Both the position numbers and the translations under genes were made by a program. DNA of 25,280 nucleotides, from contig DAPW01000024.1 in assembly GCA_002502245.1 (NCBI GenBank), forward strand, positions 1-25,280, in the 5' to 3' direction. The DNA comes from Methanoregula sp. UBA154. Its GTDB lineage: Archaea; Halobacteriota; Methanomicrobia; Methanomicrobiales; Methanospirillaceae. How positions within the stretch are numbered: position 1 is the stretch's first letter; every line of letters starts with the position of its first letter. Shown piece by piece: positions 15,254 through 23,072 of the stretch. Below the pieces are notes generated by a model, which saw only the letters and a list, made by a program, of their open reading frames with translations, ran no database searches and was not told where the DNA came from.

Positions 15254-15614
15254 GGTTCATCATCTCCAGTGCAGTAGGGGTCTGCAGGTCGACCTTTTTT
15301 GAGAATAATACATAGGTGATCATTCCGGCTGCGAGAAACGTGATCAGCCCCGTGAGCAGAAGGGAAGCCCAGAGCGGTATTCTCGTTGCAATGAGGAGGA
15401 TCACCCCCGCAACCAGGATCAGGGTCCCTGCTGCCAGCAATGCAACCACGACCGACAGGTACATGACCTTCTTCCCGAGTGCATCAAAGGGATCGAATAC
15501 ATAGTTCTGCAAAAACAGATCGGTCTTCTGCCGCAGGTAGAGATCAATATACTTGATTGTAGCAGCAGCCTCCGATTCTATTGAGAGTTCTTCATCGCCG
15601 GTATCAGGTTCCAT
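15240..15614 (-). CDS. Holin-superfamily-like integral membrane protein (YqjE-like)
   Basis: A 124-residue protein with an acidic N-terminus, an amphipathic helix (ATIKYIDLYLRQKTDLFLQ) and two long transmembrane segments (YLSVVVALLAAGTLILVAGV and LWASLLLTGLITFLAAGMI, in parts). This layout matches the putative phage-holin/YqjE family (Phage_holin_3_6), which is membrane-located and not lytic in these contexts. I chose the ATG at 15614 over one at 15626. GAGGG lies about 5 nt before 15614, while the earlier ATG directly abuts the upstream stop and has no ribosome site. It overlaps the next gene by 14 bp and is the middle member of the operon. Confidence 0.8.
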   Translation of the reverse strand: MEPDTGDEELSIESEAAATIKYIDLYLRQKTDLFLQNYVFDPFDALGKKVMYLSVVVALLAAGTLILVAGVILLIATRIPLWASLLLTGLITFLAAGMITYVLFSKKVDLQTPTALEMMNRGKS

Positions 15615-15626
15615 GCGATCCCTCAT

Positions 15627-16028
15627 TTAGTCGTGGGACCTGCTGATCAACATGCCGAAGAGAAACCCGAAGCCCAATGCTACCAGAACTGCGGGGATTG
15701 GATGATCACAGATAATGTGCTCGACCGGTTCCACCTTCTTCTGGTATTCAACTTCCATTTCATGGTATTTCGCACCAATTTCTTCTTTGTACTGGTCCAT
15801 CTGGTGCTGGACACCATGCAGGATCTTTTTTACATCCTCGCCGGTCGTCGACATGTCCGCACTCCGCAGCTTCCGGGCAGCCTCTTCCAGTGCCTCAACG
15901 GTCTGGTTCTTAAGATGATCCGCCTCAGAGATTCCCTTTTCTGTCATCTGTTCAATCGTGTCCTTTGGCATAATTACGCACCATTCCTTGTTGTCAGGTT
16001 GACTTTTTCCTGCATCAGTATTCAACAT
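15627..16028 (-). CDS. DUF883 / ElaB-YqjD-like membrane-anchored protein (first gene of cassette)
   Basis: A 133-residue protein made of a long charged coiled-coil-like helix (ALEEAARKLRSADMSTTGED, then HQMDQYKEEIGAKYHEMEVE). It ends in the single C-terminal membrane anchor HPIPAVLVALGFGFLFGMLI with a final basic SRSHD. This is the classic tail-anchored DUF883 architecture. The start at 16028 has AGGAGAT about 10 nt upstream. An ATG at 15971 is a shorter alternative but has a poorly spaced ribosome site. A TATA-like TTTTATAGTT (16133-16142) probably drives the three-gene operon with a leader of about 80 nt. Confidence 0.8.
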   Translation of the reverse strand: MLNTDAGKSQPDNKEWCVIMPKDTIEQMTEKGISEADHLKNQTVEALEEAARKLRSADMSTTGEDVKKILHGVQHQMDQYKEEIGAKYHEMEVEYQKKVEPVEHIICDHPIPAVLVALGFGFLFGMLISRSHD

Positions 16029-16403
16029 CGGTTCTTTATCTCCTGATATGATGGTTTTCAGAATGATTGACAGATCATCCGGAAAATATCGTCATTCAGT
16101 TCATATCAGAGCATGCGAGTATATGCAGTGAACTATAAAAAATCTTGTCTGAGGGCAGGTTTCTGTTTTTAAATCAAGGGATCCCTGCAGGGTGAATGAC
16201 AGGAGCGGCACCGGATTACCGGTTTTAAGGTCTTTTACCGGGACCTGCCAGCCACAACGGGATGCTGTCGCGCCACCCCGGCGGTCTGCGGTTGCACCGC
16301 CGATCTGGCCGGCCAGTCTTCAGAACACAGGTGCCGGATCAGCGTGTACGATCCGCCATTCCCTGCTGACAACAGGGTTGAGCCGGACTCCATTGTTCAC
16401 TGG
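16029..16403. other. Upstream region of membrane cassette
   Basis: On the minus strand TTTTATAGTT (16133-16142) is a TATA candidate for the cassette at 14876-16028. The remainder (16145-16403) carries no supported gene, and plus-strand frames there are shadows of the membrane-protein gene at 16404-16775. Confidence 0.45.
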
Positions 16404-16775
16404 TCACCAGAGCGATTCCCCGGTACCTGCAATATTCCCGGTCACCTTATTGGGGGTATCAAGGACCGTAGGGGCAAACAGGTACAAACCGTGGTATTCC
16501 ATGACCGCCGATATAATATTCGCAGCATCAAAGGCCGTACAGGCAGCAATGCACCCCGGCACCAGCACGGACAGGAAACCCGGACTCTCATTCTGCCGGA
16601 TGAGGTAGGGAACAGCACCCATCACGGGGAACAGGGCGGGAATCCCCATGATCATGCAGGGTATCATGCCGACTTTATCAAAACACGCTGCGGCCACGGA
16701 GATGTATTCCATGAAATGCTCCTGCACCGAAACAAGATAGAGGGAAGAGGCGGACGCAGCGCTGGCAAAAACCAT
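16404..16775 (-). CDS. Small hydrophobic membrane protein, start uncertain
   Basis: I do not recognise the family. The 123 residues have three or more hydrophobic segments (VFASAASASSLYLVSV, then VGMIPCMIMGIPALFPVMGAV, and FLSVLVPGCIAACTAF). A charged loop RQNESPG lies between the second and third. No ribosome site precedes the ATG at 16775. The open frame continues upstream to a stop near 16880, with protein-like sequence (LECCEVLQRYWFFIAAA), so a non-ATG start further upstream is possible. It lies about 150 bp after the ribonucleotide reductase on the same strand; a functional link is not implied. Confidence 0.55.
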   Translation of the reverse strand: MVFASAASASSLYLVSVQEHFMEYISVAAACFDKVGMIPCMIMGIPALFPVMGAVPYLIRQNESPGFLSVLVPGCIAACTAFDAANIISAVMEYHGLYLFAPTVLDTPNKVTGNIAGTGESLW

Positions 16776-16926
16776 GGCTGCCGCAATGAAGAACCAGTAC
16801 CGTTGTAAAACTTCACAGCACTCAAGCCTGCTCTGTTTCTGGTCCCGCAGTCCTGTAACGATCTGCGGGAAATTTTGTCATAGATCATAACCGGTTGCTG
16901 CTGCCGGGAAACTTCCCGGTATTTGC

Positions 16927-18570
16927 TCACACGTCGGCCCGGCACATCTCGCAGCCCCGCGAGAGCACCTGGTCTTTCCTGCTGTTGTAGCGGTACACGG
17001 TGACCCCCTTGCACCCGAGAGATCGGGCGAGCAGGAAGATCCGGCAGATCTCGTCCACCCCGGCCTCTTCGGGCAGGTTCACCGTCTTGGATACCGCGTT
17101 GTCGACGTGTTTCTGGACGGTTGCCTGCATGCGGATATGGTGGTCCGGAGAGATCTCCGTTGCGGTCCGGTAGAGTTCTTTCACGGTCTCCGGGACCGGT
17201 GCGGAAGCGAGCGTGCCGGTCCGTTTCACGGCAGTGAGGATATCCTTGCCGGCACTGAGGGTCCGGAGGTATTTTTTCAGGAGAGGGTGAATGAAGGTGA
17301 CCGCCCGGTTGCCGATCCGCCGGGTGCTGGCAAGAGAGAAGATCGGTTCGATCCCGCTGCTCGTGCCGGCAATGAGGTGAAGCGAACCCGTCGGGGCGAT
17401 GGTCGTAACAGTGGCATTGCGCATTGCACCGGTATAAATACTCTTGTCGATCGCGGGAAACGAGCCCTTCTCATCCCCCAGTTCCCGGGACGTTGCCTGT
17501 GCCTCGCGGGAAACGAGGGCCATCGTGCGGTCAGCAAAATGAAGCGCCTCGCGGGATTCATACGGGATCTCAAGCAGGATGAGTGCATCGGCAAGTCCCA
17601 TGATCCCAAGCCCGATCTTCCGGGTCCGCAGGGTATTTTTACGGATCTCCGGCAGCGGGAAGCGGTTGATGTCAATAACCGCGTCAAGGAACTGCACACC
17701 ACGATGCGTGACGGTCTTTACCAGATCATCGTCGAGTTCACCCTTCCGGATGCAGCGGGAGATGTTGACGCTCCCGAGGTTGCAGCTCTCGAACGGGAGG
17801 AGCGGCTGTTCGCCACAGGGGTTCGTTGCCTCAATGGACCCAAGGCCCGGCACGGTATTTTCTGCATTGATGGTATCAAGAAAGAGTGCGCCGGGATCAC
17901 CACACTGCCATGCGGCCGAGCCAAGCGCAAGCCAGAGTTCCCGGGCATCGATGCTCTCCTGTACCGATCCGGTCCGGGGATTGACGAGATCATACGGCCG
18001 GCCCTGCTCAAGGCAGCGGAAGAACCCTGCATCGAACCCGACCGAGAGGTTGAAATTGTTCAGCCCGCCCGAGGTTTTTGCGCAGATAAAGTCCAGGATA
18101 TCCGGATGGGAACTGGTAAGCACTGCCATGTTGGCCCCCCGCCGTTTCCCTCCCTGTTTTACGGCACTGGTGGCTTCATCAAAGACACGGATGAACGGGA
18201 GCGGGCCACTTGCAACTCCGCCGGCCGAGGAGACGCGATCGCCGGCCGGGCGGATACGGGAAAAGGAGAACCCGGTGCCCCCTCCGCTCTGGTGGATCAG
18301 CGCCATAGTCGCCAGGCTTGAAAAGATCCCCTGCAGGGAATCTTCCACCGGTAACACAAAACAGGCTGAGAGCTGGCCGGTGCCGGTTCCGGCATTCATC
18401 AGGGTTGGCGAGTTGGGGATGAAGAGCAGATCCTTCATGACCCGGAAGAACTCCGCAGCGTGCGGGGTATCAACAGCACCCGCCACCCTGCAGAAGAGCT
18501 CATACGGGGTCTCCTGCGGGAGAAGGTACCGCTCTTCCAGCAGGGTTTTTGCAGCCAATGTGAGGTCCAT
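16927..18570 (-). CDS. nrdJ: Adenosylcobalamin-dependent (class II) ribonucleoside-diphosphate reductase
   Basis: Reduces ribonucleotides to deoxyribonucleotides using a radical made from coenzyme B12, independent of oxygen. The 547 residues are compact for the family and lack an N-terminal ATP-cone. Catalytic features visible are Cys70 (LSACFVLP), the NPCGEQP motif (Asn250, radical-bearing Cys252, Glu254), and the partner Cys263 in ESCNLGSVNIS (eleven residues on). The loop HQSGGGTGFSFSRIRP and the C-terminal Cys pair CEMC for re-reduction are also present. A TATA-like ATTTATA (18604-18610) lies about 37 bp upstream of the ATG. The divergent partner is the acylphosphatase gene. The absence of an ATP-cone suggests no dATP overall-activity control through that domain. 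Confidence 0.95.
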   Translation of the reverse strand: MDLTLAAKTLLEERYLLPQETPYELFCRVAGAVDTPHAAEFFRVMKDLLFIPNSPTLMNAGTGTGQLSACFVLPVEDSLQGIFSSLATMALIHQSGGGTGFSFSRIRPAGDRVSSAGGVASGPLPFIRVFDEATSAVKQGGKRRGANMAVLTSSHPDILDFICAKTSGGLNNFNLSVGFDAGFFRCLEQGRPYDLVNPRTGSVQESIDARELWLALGSAAWQCGDPGALFLDTINAENTVPGLGSIEATNPCGEQPLLPFESCNLGSVNISRCIRKGELDDDLVKTVTHRGVQFLDAVIDINRFPLPEIRKNTLRTRKIGLGIMGLADALILLEIPYESREALHFADRTMALVSREAQATSRELGDEKGSFPAIDKSIYTGAMRNATVTTIAPTGSLHLIAGTSSGIEPIFSLASTRRIGNRAVTFIHPLLKKYLRTLSAGKDILTAVKRTGTLASAPVPETVKELYRTATEISPDHHIRMQATVQKHVDNAVSKTVNLPEEAGVDEICRIFLLARSLGCKGVTVYRYNSRKDQVLSRGCEMCRADV

Positions 18571-18603
18571 GGCGCTATCAATGGACAGTACTTACGGGAA
18601 CCG

Positions 18604-18610
18604 TATAAAT
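18604..18610 (-). promoter_or_regulatory. TATA box of nrdJ
   Basis: ATTTATA on the minus strand, about 37 bp before the start codon. It predicts a leader of roughly 10 nt without a Shine-Dalgarno. Confidence 0.5.
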
Positions 18611-18843
18611 CTATTGCCGGATCCGGGTTTATACAGCACCGGGTTTGATAAACCGGCATTGTCCGGGGCAGAACGAGATCTAAGGACCACGATCCCGGCA
18701 TTCCGCCGGGCTCTCCGGGCCGGCGGGCCGGTTATCGCAATTCCAAAAGGAATGCGGGTTGTCTTTCGTTACCGGCAAGGATTATCCACGGAACCAGCAG
18801 GGAAAGGGAAGATTTAACTGGGAGATGTGCAATCCTCATCTCA

Positions 18844-19119
18844 ATGTTGAGGATCACGGCACGGGTAACCGGCAGGGTCCAGGGGGTGGGCTACCGCTCC
18901 TTTGTCACGGCCTGTGCACGGGAGACCGACGTATCCGGGTTTGTCAGGAACGAAGCGGACGGTTCCGTCGTGATCATCGCAGAAGGAGACGGATATGCCG
19001 TTGCACGCTTCAGGAGGATGCTGAAGGCACCGGGGGATCCGCTCATCCGCGTTGATACCCTCGAGGTCACGGCGACCGGGGCGGACGGTGAGTTCTCCGG
19101 GTTCGGGATACGGCAGTGA
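18844..19119 (+). CDS. acyP: Acylphosphatase
   Basis: A 91-residue cytosolic enzyme that hydrolyses carboxyl-phosphate bonds such as in acetyl phosphate. The pattern VTGRVQGVGYRSFV contains the catalytic Arg18, and GFVRNEADGSV contains the catalytic Asn36. The remaining alternation of strands and helices, ending GFGIRQ, fits the alpha/beta sandwich. There is no ribosome site before the ATG. An ATTTAAC sequence about 30 bp upstream is a weak TATA candidate. It is divergent to nrdJ and lies 148 bp before the PAS gene on the same strand. Confidence 0.95.
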   Translation: MLRITARVTGRVQGVGYRSFVTACARETDVSGFVRNEADGSVVIIAEGDGYAVARFRRMLKAPGDPLIRVDTLEVTATGADGEFSGFGIRQ

Positions 19120-19220
19120 GCGGGTATTCGCCCGCTGTACAGTCAGATACATGATGCAGTTTGGCCGGTTCGTGTATCAGGCACCAGCCTGAATGGAGGG
19201 GTAACCCTTCCCATCGAACT

Positions 19221-19230
19221 ATTTTATAGG
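19221..19230 (+). promoter_or_regulatory. TATA box of PAS-diadenylate cyclase gene
   Basis: ATTTTATAGG lies about 43 bp before the TTG start at 19268, predicting transcription from about 19250. GGAGAAGG (19251-19258) lies at or just inside the expected transcript start. Confidence 0.5.
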
Positions 19231-19267
19231 AGAGCCAGCTGATCTATGCAGGAGAAGGTAGTGCAGG

Positions 19268-20965
19268 TTGTCTTCACTTTTATTCGTTGAGAATTCCCAG
19301 CCGTTCCCCCGGGTACTGCTGTCCGTTCTCCAGAAAAAAGAGGAATACCAGGTAGACCGGGCTTTCTCTCCGGTCAACGCCGTAAACAAGATGAAAGAGC
19401 GTAATTACAACCTCGTTCTCACGTGCGGGAGAGAGACCGGTAACAAAACCGTACAGGATGCTGCCAGAAGAGCGGGTGTTCCCCTGGTATCCGTTGACAT
19501 CTCACCGGAACGACCGCTCAAGGAGCGGAGCGGTTACCTGAAGGACGCTGTGCTCGTACTGGAAGATGACCACAATGCTGCAGAATTCAGCCTTTCCGGG
19601 TTCAAAAACGAGCGGGACCTGTTCCTTGCCGCATCGGATTATGTACTCCATTATATCCGGGACCATTTCGCATCAAAAGCCATGGACACCCAGAATCTCC
19701 GGCTCTATGAAGTGCTGGAAGGTTCCCGGATCGGGGTGGCAGTTGTTTCCGGGCGGCAACTGCAGAAGGTCAACCATCACCTGGCAGATCTTCTTGGTTA
19801 TACACCGCAGGAGATCCCTGCACTGGAATTTCCGGATCTCTTCAGCTCGCAGGAGGAGTACCGTGAGTTTTCGCGCGCCATGTCACGGGACAAAAATGAA
19901 GCCGGCTGGCACTGTTCGACCCATTCGCTTGTCACAAAGAACGGGCCCGGGATTCTTTGTACCGTCATGGTGCGAAGACTCGACGATTTTAACCCCCTGA
20001 AGGGACATCTGATGATCATCGAGAAGACCGATGAACCCGGGCAGGCGTCCCACAACATCCGGCAGGTGTTTACCCGGGACAAGGTCGATTCCGCAACACT
20101 GGAAGAGATCATTGCAGAAGTACCGGGAATTGTCCTGACCACTGACAGTGAGGGGATGATCACCCATGCCAATGCCAAAGCACTCACCACCTTCGGGTAC
20201 CCGCCGGGAGAGATGACGGGACTGAACATTGTCGGGACTATCGTTCCCGAACATTCACGGTATGCAAAGCAGATGATTGCCATGATCAATGATCCGGTGT
20301 TCTGCCGTGACGGATATGCTATCCATGCTTTTGAGAATGAGAAAAAGACCGGGGAGAAACTCTGGATTGCCTGGAAAATTCTGGCCCTGCTGGATAGCAG
20401 CGAACGGACAAGCGGCATGCTCCTCCTGGGAGAGGATATTACCGAACACGGGACAGGAACACCCGGCCGCATCCGTGCGGATCCCTGGAAATACGGGGTC
20501 CTTGCCGGCACTCACGTCCAGGAGAACGTCTTTGATGCGGTATTCCACCTCTGCGTGGAGATATCCCGGGATGGCCGGGAAGGGCACGCGGTCGGCACCT
20601 CGTTTGTAGTCGGGGATGAGCAAAACGTGATGAAACACTCCAGGCCCTGTACCATCAATTCATTTGAGGGGCAGCCGGAGGAAAAACGGCAGATCACCAA
20701 CCCGGCCAATGGCGAAGTGATCAAGGGGCTGGCACAGATGGACGGTGCATTTGTCGTCCGCGATGATGGCACTATCGAAGCCTCAGGCCGGCACTTCATC
20801 ATTGACAATCTGGTGCTGAAAATTCCGGAGGGTTACGGGACACGGCACTCTTCCGTTGCCGGGATCACCCAGATGACGAACGCCATAGGTTTTGTGGTCT
20901 CGACAACCGGGGGAAAGATCGCCATTATGAAAAACGGGGAGATCAAAAAGACATTTTCGGTATGA
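19268..20965 (+). CDS. PAS sensor protein with C-terminal diadenylate cyclase (DAC) domain
   Basis: A 565-residue soluble protein predicted to make cyclic di-AMP in response to a signal. Residues 1-105 look like a response-regulator receiver (LLFVENSQPFPRVLLSVLQK, YNLVLTCGRETG), but Cys53 replaces the phosphoacceptor Asp. PAS domains lie at about 145-255 and 278-393, the second ending GMLLLGEDITEHG. Residues about 415-565 match the DisA_N/DAC family: GTSFVVGDEQNVMKHSRP, MDGAFVVRDDGTIEASGR (DGA at 492-494), EGYGTRHSSVAGITQMTNAI (GTRH at 524-527), then VSTTGGKIAIMKNGEI. The canonical GTRHR is GTRHS here. The start is TTG, with a stop three codons upstream and no in-frame ATG nearby. No membrane segment. 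Confidence 0.88.
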   Translation: MSSLLFVENSQPFPRVLLSVLQKKEEYQVDRAFSPVNAVNKMKERNYNLVLTCGRETGNKTVQDAARRAGVPLVSVDISPERPLKERSGYLKDAVLVLEDDHNAAEFSLSGFKNERDLFLAASDYVLHYIRDHFASKAMDTQNLRLYEVLEGSRIGVAVVSGRQLQKVNHHLADLLGYTPQEIPALEFPDLFSSQEEYREFSRAMSRDKNEAGWHCSTHSLVTKNGPGILCTVMVRRLDDFNPLKGHLMIIEKTDEPGQASHNIRQVFTRDKVDSATLEEIIAEVPGIVLTTDSEGMITHANAKALTTFGYPPGEMTGLNIVGTIVPEHSRYAKQMIAMINDPVFCRDGYAIHAFENEKKTGEKLWIAWKILALLDSSERTSGMLLLGEDITEHGTGTPGRIRADPWKYGVLAGTHVQENVFDAVFHLCVEISRDGREGHAVGTSFVVGDEQNVMKHSRPCTINSFEGQPEEKRQITNPANGEVIKGLAQMDGAFVVRDDGTIEASGRHFIIDNLVLKIPEGYGTRHSSVAGITQMTNAIGFVVSTTGGKIAIMKNGEIKKTFSV

Positions 20966-21637
20966 TCCGAAACCGGGATCCCAACACGCAGCAGTGGCGG
21001 GATGCCCGGGAAATATCCCGTAATCCGGGCCCGGAAATACAAAAAACGATGCATAAATTATCAACCCAGCCCCTGACTTCTAGCTCGAAGAGTAGTCCCC
21101 CTTGCGCCAGCTCAGCCCCCATTGGGGCGGGGCGCATACGATTCGTCTGAATTACCCAAAATCACGGTTCAGGGAATACAGCACTTTCGCAACCGGCCTT
21201 TAAAAGCGGCGGGCAAAGCCACCAGTGCGTCGGCATTTTTCGATCATCGGCAGGAGCACTTTTTCGCCTTCCATTTTAGGCAGTTAATTTTTCTGATTTT
21301 TCTCTTGTAGATCCTTCTTGAATTTAAGGGTTAAAATACCAAAAACAGTGTTGTCAGGGAACTCCGGCTACAGCCAGGTTCTTCATGAGCTGGTGCTGCA
21401 GGGCACCGGCTGCCGCGTGAACATGACAAATTCCCTGAACTCCGACCATAACCGGTTCATGGGATAATCCGGCACTGCGGTTTTCTCTTCAATAGTGGCC
21501 TAGTTGATACTACCGAACGGGTCGGACGAGCGGTACACATGCGGATAATCCCCGGCTCCAAGGAAGGATGGCGTATCGTCACAACCGGGAAAGAAGGTGC
21601 GGAATTGCGGAGATATCGCTGTTACGCAGGAAAAAAA
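20966..21637. other. Intergenic stretch with F2 repeat
   Basis: Converging units (PAS-DAC and PEGA gene) end here. The only structured content is the F2 M-N copy at 21093-21234. A purine/pyrimidine-skewed T-rich tract follows (about 21236-21310), which may end transcripts from either side. I see no gene. Confidence 0.45.
21093..21234 (-). repeat. F2 hairpin pair (M-N), copy E
   Basis: On the plus strand N comes first (CCCCCTTGCGCCAGCTCAGC at 21097-21116, then CCATTGGGGCGGGGCGCATACG). M follows in reverse (AATACAGCACTTTCGCAACC near 21175-21194, AGCGGCGGGCAAAGCC, CGTCGGC). Read on the minus strand the order is M then N, as in the other copies. AATACAGCACTNTCGCAACC is shared with 24834-24853 apart from one base. 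Confidence 0.7.
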
Positions 21638-22609
21638 TTATTCCCTGCCTTTCAGGAAGAGGAAAACAACACCGCACAGGAAAAGCGCCCCGAGTACCGG
21701 AACCGCACCCAGCCCGGACCTGGTCGGCAGGGGCATGGTTGCTGGCGGCGTGGTTCCCGTTGGCGCTGTGCCCAGGGTTGTGGTGAGCGCCGGGGCGGTT
21801 GTCACACCGGCGATTGGCGGCAGCGAAACGTCCACGGTGGTTATCAGGTCCTTAGCTACCGAGACTGTTCTGGATACAGGCCTGTACCCGTCAGCGGCAA
21901 CGGTGATGGTATGGGTCGCGTCCGCCCGAACATCATTGAAGACCACCGTACCGGTCCCCGGCCCGGAACTCCCGCCCACGTTGACAAAACAGTCAACGGT
22001 ATCGATACAGATCGTGCTGCCGGTCCGGTCAACGTAGACCCGGATCGAGCCGGTTGCCCGGGTTGTGGACGGGATGACCGGGTCGAGGGAGATGCTCACA
22101 TCGGTGATTCTGCCCAGGCTCACCTGTACGAGCTCCGTGGTGTCCGAATACCCGGCCGGGGCCTCCACTGAGAGGGTATGATAACCCGGGCTCACACCAG
22201 TGAAGAGCGTACTCCCGGTAGCGCCGTCAAGTCCCCCGAGCAGCCGGCATTCGCCATTGTCAAGGCAGATAGTCCCGCCGCCCGGTGTGACGTATACCTG
22301 GATGGCAGTGGAGGCAGGGTTCAGGTCAAGGAAGGCATTGACCACGGAAGTCTGCTCAGAGGTCACAAACACGTTCTCGGTCCACAGGCGGTACCCGTTC
22401 TCCGTGACAACAACCGTATGCCAGGTATTCCCTTCAGCCGTAAAGGTCGCGACCGTGGTATCACAGTCCGTGGTGTCAATGCAGGCAAGTGCGCCCGGAG
22501 GCGTTGAATACACCGTGATCCTGCCGGGCGCGAGATCGGCAGTAGCAGGTACGGCAATGAGGAGGAATAAGACAATAAGGATTATTGTTTTCATATGCTT
22601 GAGTGGCAT
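21638..22609 (-). CDS. Surface PEGA-repeat protein with paired-cysteine repeats
   Basis: A 323-residue cell-surface protein. It has a signal peptide (residues 6-24, IILIVLFLLIAVPATA), then three PEGA-like beta repeats (about 28-98, 102-176, 186-265). A Thr/Pro-rich stalk (about 268-297) follows, then one C-terminal membrane helix (GAVPVLGALFLCGVVFLFL) and a basic KGRE end. Each repeat has a C-x5-C motif near its start: CIDTTDC (43-49), CLDNGEC (115-121), CIDTVDC (201-207). The second ATG (22594) is an alternative start. A TATA-like CTTATAC (22632-22638) lies about 26 bp before 22609, so a leaderless message from the first ATG fits well. The role is likely carbohydrate or surface binding, not proven. 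Confidence 0.85.
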   Translation of the reverse strand: MPLKHMKTIILIVLFLLIAVPATADLAPGRITVYSTPPGALACIDTTDCDTTVATFTAEGNTWHTVVVTENGYRLWTENVFVTSEQTSVVNAFLDLNPASTAIQVYVTPGGGTICLDNGECRLLGGLDGATGSTLFTGVSPGYHTLSVEAPAGYSDTTELVQVSLGRITDVSISLDPVIPSTTRATGSIRVYVDRTGSTICIDTVDCFVNVGGSSGPGTGTVVFNDVRADATHTITVAADGYRPVSRTVSVAKDLITTVDVSLPPIAGVTTAPALTTTLGTAPTGTTPPATMPLPTRSGLGAVPVLGALFLCGVVFLFLKGRE

Positions 22610-22631
22610 ACCGTGATGTGGGGCTGAAGGG

Positions 22632-22638
22632 GTATAAG
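22632..22638 (-). promoter_or_regulatory. TATA box of PEGA gene
   Basis: CTTATAC on the minus strand, centred about 26 bp before the ATG at 22609. The spacing favours that ATG as the first transcribed codon. Confidence 0.5.
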
Positions 22639-23072
22639 GTTTTTGGGAAAGAGCTCATATGGTCGCTCGCTGCGGGGGTAACCGATCACCGGTTGCAGTT
22701 CTTTAAAAATACGTCTGGTTTCTGTGGCAGACCGGCGGGGCCGTTCTCATTCATATCCACGAAGAGGAGACAGGTACCAGTCTCCTTTCCGACCCGTCCT
22801 CTCCACACCCCGCCATGCGGGAGCCGTTCACCCGGATTGTTCAGGAGCAGCCCGGGACCGGAAATACACCTTCCCCATTGATGACAGGATGGGAAACGGT
22901 ACAAAGACCGCGGTCTGGTATTCTGCAGGGATCGATGAGGCTGCAGGGCGCGAGGTGGTCCCCGGCACCGAACATTACGGGGGAGCGAATGCCATCGGCT
23001 GCCGTGCTGTACAGAATCGTCAGAGATGGATGGTTATGGGTCGGACCGGGGATAGGGGCGATGAAAAAGGTG
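22639..23072. other. Intergenic stretch between PEGA and cyclase genes
   Basis: Two overlapping minus-strand frames (22841-23089 and 22686-22904) contain protein-like phrases such as MFGAGDHLAPCSLIDPCRIP and GTCLLFVDMNENGPAGL. No family is recognised, and neither has a ribosome site or TATA box. A decayed gene broken by a frameshift near 22880 is possible. No F1 or F2 repeat is present. Confidence 0.3.

Noticed and set aside
17107..18817. Long plus-strand frames of about 400 residues opposite nrdJ
   Set aside because: They are antisense shadows of a high-GC gene whose minus-strand product has all class II reductase motifs.
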